From assembly GCA_964618975.1 (NCBI GenBank), contig CAZUDI010000002.1:129241-193240 (forward strand): a stretch of DNA of 64,000 bases, in the 5' to 3' direction. Of this stretch, positions 60,423 to 64,000 are shown piece after piece. The position numbers were made by a program, and so were the translations under genes. Position 1 is the stretch's first letter. Each line of letters begins with the position of its first letter. The notes under the pieces are model-generated. The model ran no database searches and had not been told where the DNA came from. It worked only from the letters and a program-made list of their open reading frames with translations. Source of the stretch: CAZUDI01 sp964618975 (lineage in GTDB: Bacteria; Desulfobacterota; Desulfomonilia; UBA1062).

Positions 60423-61481
60423 TCAGTCCCTGACGATCTCGTCGGCGGAGAGGATCACGTCCTGGGGGAGAGGCAGCCCCAGCCCCCGGGCGCGTTTCAG
60501 GTTGAAGGCCAGGGCATAGCGGCTGGCGTCCTCGATGGCGATTCTGGCCGGGTCTTCGCCGCGGAGGATGCGCACGACCATCCGGCCCGCCTGCTGACCC
60601 ATGGCATAGAAATCGACCGCGGCCCCGCCGAAAAGCCCCAGGCGGGTGAAGGTGCTGTTGAGGGCCAGCTCGGGCTTGGTGGAGACCCGCGAGGTCCAGG
60701 GCAGGATCTCCTGGGCCGAACGAACCTTCCCCCGAGCATCCTTGAGCTGCAGGGCCGCCGGATAGATGGCGCTGACCTGCTCGTCGTGGTTGGCCCGGCG
60801 GACCTGTTCCTGGTAGTCCTCCCAGCCCTCCACGACCTCCAGGCGCCAGGCACACGGCGGCGGATCGAGGGCCAGTTCGTCCGTGATCTGCGCCTTAAGC
60901 GCCTGCCCGGTCACGGAGCGGTCGAGCAGGAACAGCACCGTGTGCACCCCGGAAAAGAGCCGGCTGTGGACCCTGAGGGCATCACTCACGTGCAGCTTCT
61001 CGAAGACACCCGTGATGTTGTGCCCGGGGCAGGTACGGGCATCCATGAAGGGAGCGCGGGCGTGGTACTGCTGAAGACTCCCGTTCACCCCGCAGAAGAC
61101 CACCGCAAAGGGGGCCTTAAAAAAGCCGAGCCCCACCGCAGAGAAGGCGTTGTCGTCCAGTGTCACCAGCACCTGGGGCGAGAAGGCCTGGATGCGTTTG
61201 CGGGCCAGCTGGGCCTGGTGCTCGATCAGCTCGGGGGTGTAGTTGCGCTGCTTGGTGTCCATGTAATAGGTTTCGATCACGAGGTTTTCCTGTTCGGAGT
61301 ATCCGGCCTGCCTGAGCGCCGCGAGCACCCCGTCGTGCTGGGGCTGGCCGCAGACGTGGTCCGGCTCGTAACTGTGCAGAATGAAGACTCGGGCGGCATA
61401 CAGGCAGGGTGTCCCCGGGTGGATGCCCAGCCACAACCCCATCAGCAGGATTAACATCCCCTCTCGTCGGTGTCTTTTCAT
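60423..61481 (-). CDS. ABC_sub_bind family periplasmic substrate-binding protein
   Basis: A 352-residue exported protein. The signal peptide (EGMLILLMGLWLGIHPGTPC) precedes ARVFILHSYEPDHVCGQPQH, then QAFSPQVLVTLDDNAFSAVG and PFAVVFCGVNGSLQQYHA, the landmarks of the ABC_sub_bind/LysM-less substrate-binding family. No permease or ATPase genes adjoin. The sensor kinase gene follows with a one-base gap, so it likely acts as a ligand-binding partner of that kinase. The start with GAGG nine bases upstream was preferred; an ATG five codons earlier is possible. Confidence 0.87.
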   Translation of the reverse strand: MKRHRREGMLILLMGLWLGIHPGTPCLYAARVFILHSYEPDHVCGQPQHDGVLAALRQAGYSEQENLVIETYYMDTKQRNYTPELIEHQAQLARKRIQAFSPQVLVTLDDNAFSAVGLGFFKAPFAVVFCGVNGSLQQYHARAPFMDARTCPGHNITGVFEKLHVSDALRVHSRLFSGVHTVLFLLDRSVTGQALKAQITDELALDPPPCAWRLEVVEGWEDYQEQVRRANHDEQVSAIYPAALQLKDARGKVRSAQEILPWTSRVSTKPELALNSTFTRLGLFGGAAVDFYAMGQQAGRMVVRILRGEDPARIAIEDASRYALAFNLKRARGLGLPLPQDVILSADEIVRD

Positions 61482-61692
61482 TCTGTGCTGCCTCATGGTG
61501 AATGCACTCCGAGTTGTCTGTGTCTCTTCAGATATATCGGCAGGCTTATCAACTATCTGTAATCTCACGGCCCGGTCGTCAACCCGCCATCTCGAAGATC
61601 AGCCTCCTTGGTGTCCCTTCCGGTCGCAGACGCCCTCCAGACCAGGATCTGACGGGGAGGATATCCATGACACTTTGATTTCTGACCGTTTA

Positions 61693-61779
61693 TCAATCGT
61701 GGGCATGAACCTCAGGGCAAGCGTAGGGACCCTGCTTTCCGCCGCAAACGGCGGGGAATCTGACCCTCGGGCCATTAAA
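61693..61779 (+). repeat. family A palindromic repeat
   Basis: CAATCGTGGGCATGAACCTC, then CCCTGCTTTCCGCCGCAAAC, GGCGGGGAATCTGACCCTC and GGGCCATTAAAT. A full copy with a slightly weakened first hairpin. Surrounding bases 61482-62108 hold no supported gene. Confidence 0.7.
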
Positions 61780-61920
61780 TTCGTTCAGGCGGACCGCGGC
61801 CGGGGCTCACGCCCCCCTGCATGTTAGCGCCCCCGGATCTGCCGGGTCAAGGGGCTCCCTTGCCGCAAACAATCAACCAGCGCCGCACCTTGATCTCGAG
61901 GGGGTGCTGCATAATAATAT

Positions 61921-61988
61921 GAATCATGGGTATGAATCCCAGGGCAGGCGCCGCCCCCCCTTCGACGCCGCCAGCGGTAAGGGAATGC
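61921..61988 (+). repeat. family A palindromic repeat, shortened
   Basis: GAATCATGGGTATGAATCCC, then AGGGCAGGCGCCGCCCCC and ACGCCGCCAGCGGTAAGGGAA. The end motif is missing. It is the second copy within 230 bases. Confidence 0.55.
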
Positions 61989-62108
61989 GTGCAAAGGCGA
62001 TCTAGGGTGCTGCCCGGGGCCACACCTGCGTCCCCACTGTCCCTCCCGGAGGTCCGCCTTCTTGAGTATTCATGGGCAGGCAGCGCGGGGAAACATCCCG
62101 GGTCCCGG

Positions 62109-62819
62109 ATGAAGCCAACGACGGCGGTTATGGCTGTGCAAAGCGATCGAGACCTCGACCGGGCGGCGAACCTGAAGGGAGGCCCCCTGCCATATCGTTC
62201 CCCACCAACGGCCCCGAGGGTATGCGCCCTGGGGCTGGCGTTGCTGGTCCTGCTGGGCCCTGGCAGAGGCCAGGCCTTTGAGCGTGCACTCGAGATCACG
62301 CCCCTGATCGGCGTATGGATAGGCGACACCTTCGAAGACTCTGCCTTCGGCCGATCGCCGAGGGTCGATGAATCCGCCTGTCTGGGTCTGGCAATCGCGG
62401 TGGACTACAATTCCCGCTCCTGGCTGCAGCTCCTCTGGAGCCGCCAGCGCGGCACCATCGACCTGCCTGAGGCCCTGGCTCCCGATATCGATATGAACAT
62501 CGATTATCTCCACTTCGGCAGCACCTACAGCTGGCGCGACGGCCCCCGATACCGGCCCTACGTGATCGCCAGCATAGGTGCGACCTACCTCAAGACCTGC
62601 TCCGGGGACGACCTGCGCCCGTCTGTGGGGATCGGGCTGGGCATGAAATACTACCTGACGCAGAGGGTCGGGCTGGTCCTGGAGGGACGCGGCCTGGGCA
62701 CCTTCATGGACGGGGATTCGCGTGTCTTCGGCCACCTCCCCGGCCAGGTCCGGATCACCTTCAGGGGCGATCTATTCATCCAGTTCAACGGGCAGGCCGG
62801 ACTCGTCCTGCGCTTCTGA
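62109..62819 (+). CDS. outer-membrane beta-barrel protein, OmpW/OMP_b-brl-like; start uncertain
   Basis: A small outer-membrane barrel. A signal peptide (RVCALGLALLVLLGPGRGQA) is followed by alternating beta strands: EITPLIGVWIGDTFED, DYLHFGSTYSWRDGPRYRPY, VIASIGATYLKTC, GIGLGMKYYLTQRVGLVLEG, ending GLVLRF with a terminal Phe typical of barrel insertion. With the listed ATG the N terminus has about 35 unneeded polar residues. A CTG at 62187 follows GGGAGG by four bases and would start the signal peptide cleanly. Its ligand is unknown. Confidence 0.72.
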   Translation: MKPTTAVMAVQSDRDLDRAANLKGGPLPYRSPPTAPRVCALGLALLVLLGPGRGQAFERALEITPLIGVWIGDTFEDSAFGRSPRVDESACLGLAIAVDYNSRSWLQLLWSRQRGTIDLPEALAPDIDMNIDYLHFGSTYSWRDGPRYRPYVIASIGATYLKTCSGDDLRPSVGIGLGMKYYLTQRVGLVLEGRGLGTFMDGDSRVFGHLPGQVRITFRGDLFIQFNGQAGLVLRF

Positions 62820-62962
62820 ACGCCAGGCGGGCCCTTTGGTCGCGCGGCGTCCCCCTCGGAAGACTCCCCGTTCTGGGCCTTGTCCCTCTGGATACTATCC
62901 CCGGGCCGCTGCCCGGATGGCTCACCAGGCCCGCAATGTCGTCGATAGGGTTGCGAGAGAAT

Positions 62963-64000
62963 TCAGGTGCGGGTCCTGAAACGCTCCACAGATTCAGCCA
63001 AGTGGCTGGTTTCATTGCTCATTCCCTGGGCCGTGTCGGTGAGCCTTTCGACCGTGTCGCGGTTGTGCCGGGTCTGCGCATCGATCTGCGAGACGGCCAG
63101 ATTCAGCTCGTCGACCCCGGCGGCCTGCTGCGTCGAAGCGGCGGCCATCTCTTCGATCATATGGGAAAGCCCCTGCATGAGACAGATGATCTGTCCCAGT
63201 GAATCCTCGGACTTCTTTACCATCTCATCCCCGGCCCGGATGCGGCTGACCGTATCCTCGATCAGGTCCCTGATCTGTGCGGCGGCTTCGGACGAACGCC
63301 GGGCCAGGGCCCGGACCTCGGCGGCCACCACGGCAAAGCCCTGGCCGTGTTCACCGGCGCGGGCCGCCTCCACGGCGGCGTTGAGCGCCAGCAGGTTGGT
63401 CTGGAAGGCGACCTCGTTGACCGTCACGGTTATGTTGCCGATCTTGCTCGAGGCCGCCGAGATCCCCTCCATGGCCCGGGCGAGCTCGCGGGAGACTCCG
63501 GCATTGGTCTCGAGGGCACCAACCGTTTCGCGGGCCTTGAGCATGCCGGTCTCGGCATGGGAGGCATTGTGCTTGATGGAAGAGGTCATCTGCCCGATGG
63601 TGGCGGTGATGTCGCCCAGCAGAGCAGCCTGACGGGCGGCCCCGCGGGAGACCTCGTCCGACATGGCGTTCATCTCGAGGCTTCCGGCAGACACATTCCC
63701 GGCGGCGGCCCGCACCTCGGCGATGATCCGGTTCAGGTTCAACACCATGATGCGCATGGAATCGGCCAGAATGCCAATCTCATCCCTCTGATCGATATCG
63801 AGATCCACATCCAGGTCGCCTTCGGCCACCTTCGAGGCAAAATCCACGCCCTTGCCCATGCTGCAGGTGATCCCGCGCGTGATGAGAATGGCCATCAGCA
63901 TGCCGATGACCATCACGGTCGTGGCGCCGGCAACCACAAGGATGGCCGTGTTCCTGATCTCGCTGTACATGCGCTGTTTCTGGTGCTCGATCAGACCGGT
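62963..64000 (-). CDS. methyl-accepting chemotaxis protein, 5' end beyond the window
   Basis: The frame is open to the window edge, so the N-terminal sensor is missing. What is present: a transmembrane helix (TAILVVAGATTVMVIGMLMA), a HAMP domain (about 80 residues, ending RDEIGILADSMRIM), and a signalling domain. The conserved hairpin tip reads VNEVAFQTNLLALNAAVEAARAGEHGQGFAVVAAEVRAL in short segments and RSSEAAAQI. It ends SVERFRTRT with no CheR-binding pentapeptide. It would couple to CheA/CheW in the membrane array; none are in the window. Confidence 0.93.
   Translation of the reverse strand, partial: TGLIEHQKQRMYSEIRNTAILVVAGATTVMVIGMLMAILITRGITCSMGKGVDFASKVAEGDLDVDLDIDQRDEIGILADSMRIMVLNLNRIIAEVRAAAGNVSAGSLEMNAMSDEVSRGAARQAALLGDITATIGQMTSSIKHNASHAETGMLKARETVGALETNAGVSRELARAMEGISAASSKIGNITVTVNEVAFQTNLLALNAAVEAARAGEHGQGFAVVAAEVRALARRSSEAAAQIRDLIEDTVSRIRAGDEMVKKSEDSLGQIICLMQGLSHMIEEMAAASTQQAAGVDELNLAVSQIDAQTRHNRDTVERLTDTAQGMSNETSHLAESVERFRTRT

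Overview
The window looks like a contig from a GC-rich, probably anaerobic Desulfobacterota-type bacterium (inferred from gene content, not proven). Support comes from a class-I-like hybrid cluster protein beside a Crp/Fnr-type regulator, a CCG-domain Fe-S reductase subunit, a cytoplasmic-type molybdopterin oxidoreductase, DUF362, and several acyl-CoA synthetases, an acyl-CoA dehydrogenase and an acyl-CoA carboxylase. Two runs of ten N (35541-35550, 50080-50089) show that it is a scaffold. No rRNA, tRNA, CRISPR array or complete insertion sequence was seen.

Layout. 0-2.5 kb: an MFS exporter convergent with an MscS channel. 3-14.4 kb: one long plus-strand operon for branched acyl-CoA breakdown. 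It encodes a carboxyltransferase, a biotin carboxylase, a separate biotin carrier, an enoyl-CoA hydratase, a full-length AtuA-like protein, an acyl-CoA synthetase, an acyl-CoA dehydrogenase, a flavin oxidoreductase and a closing TetR regulator. It resembles the acyclic-terpene (Atu) and leucine (Liu) pathways. 14.5-17.2 kb: a TetR regulator divergent from an oleate hydratase. 17.7-26.3 kb: an amidohydrolase, small cysteine-rich proteins, a secreted protein, a triple-LamG protein and an Fe-S reductase subunit.

26.6-35 kb is accessory DNA. It holds a regulator with striking inverted-repeat operators, a ParD/ParE-type toxin-antitoxin pair, a HIT protein, five same-strand nucleases and a HigB/HigA pair. 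The nucleases are a PUA-like HNH, a short HNH, a double HARE-HTH Mrr-type enzyme, another reader-HNH, and an HNH with a phosphorothioate-binding-type domain. No methyltransferase is present. I read this as a stack of type IV (modification-dependent) restriction enzymes, and it is the best candidate for an unusual system here.

35-50 kb: a scaffold gap with a broken acyl-CoA synthetase, a membrane protein, a DUF481 outer-membrane protein with a probable ATT start, a LuxR regulator divergent from an acyl-CoA synthetase, a lipoprotein, a MarR-MATE pair, a PsiE-like protein, and a NemR-like TetR ahead of a molybdopterin oxidoreductase. 50-64 kb: DUF362; an HTH-ATPase-DUF4325 regulator flanked on both sides by the same three-iteron array; a nitrosative-stress module (hcp, YgbA_NO, divergent Crp/Fnr regulator); a pentapeptide gene broken by an amber codon; a substrate-binding protein with a hybrid sensor kinase; an outer-membrane barrel; and a partial chemotaxis receptor.

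Two dispersed intergenic palindrome families run through the window: about 80 bp (at least twelve full or partial copies) and a GGGGGAAA...TTTCCCCC type (three copies). Coordinates of start codons were adjusted to ribosome binding sites where one was visible. All family assignments come from reading motifs by eye, without database searches.
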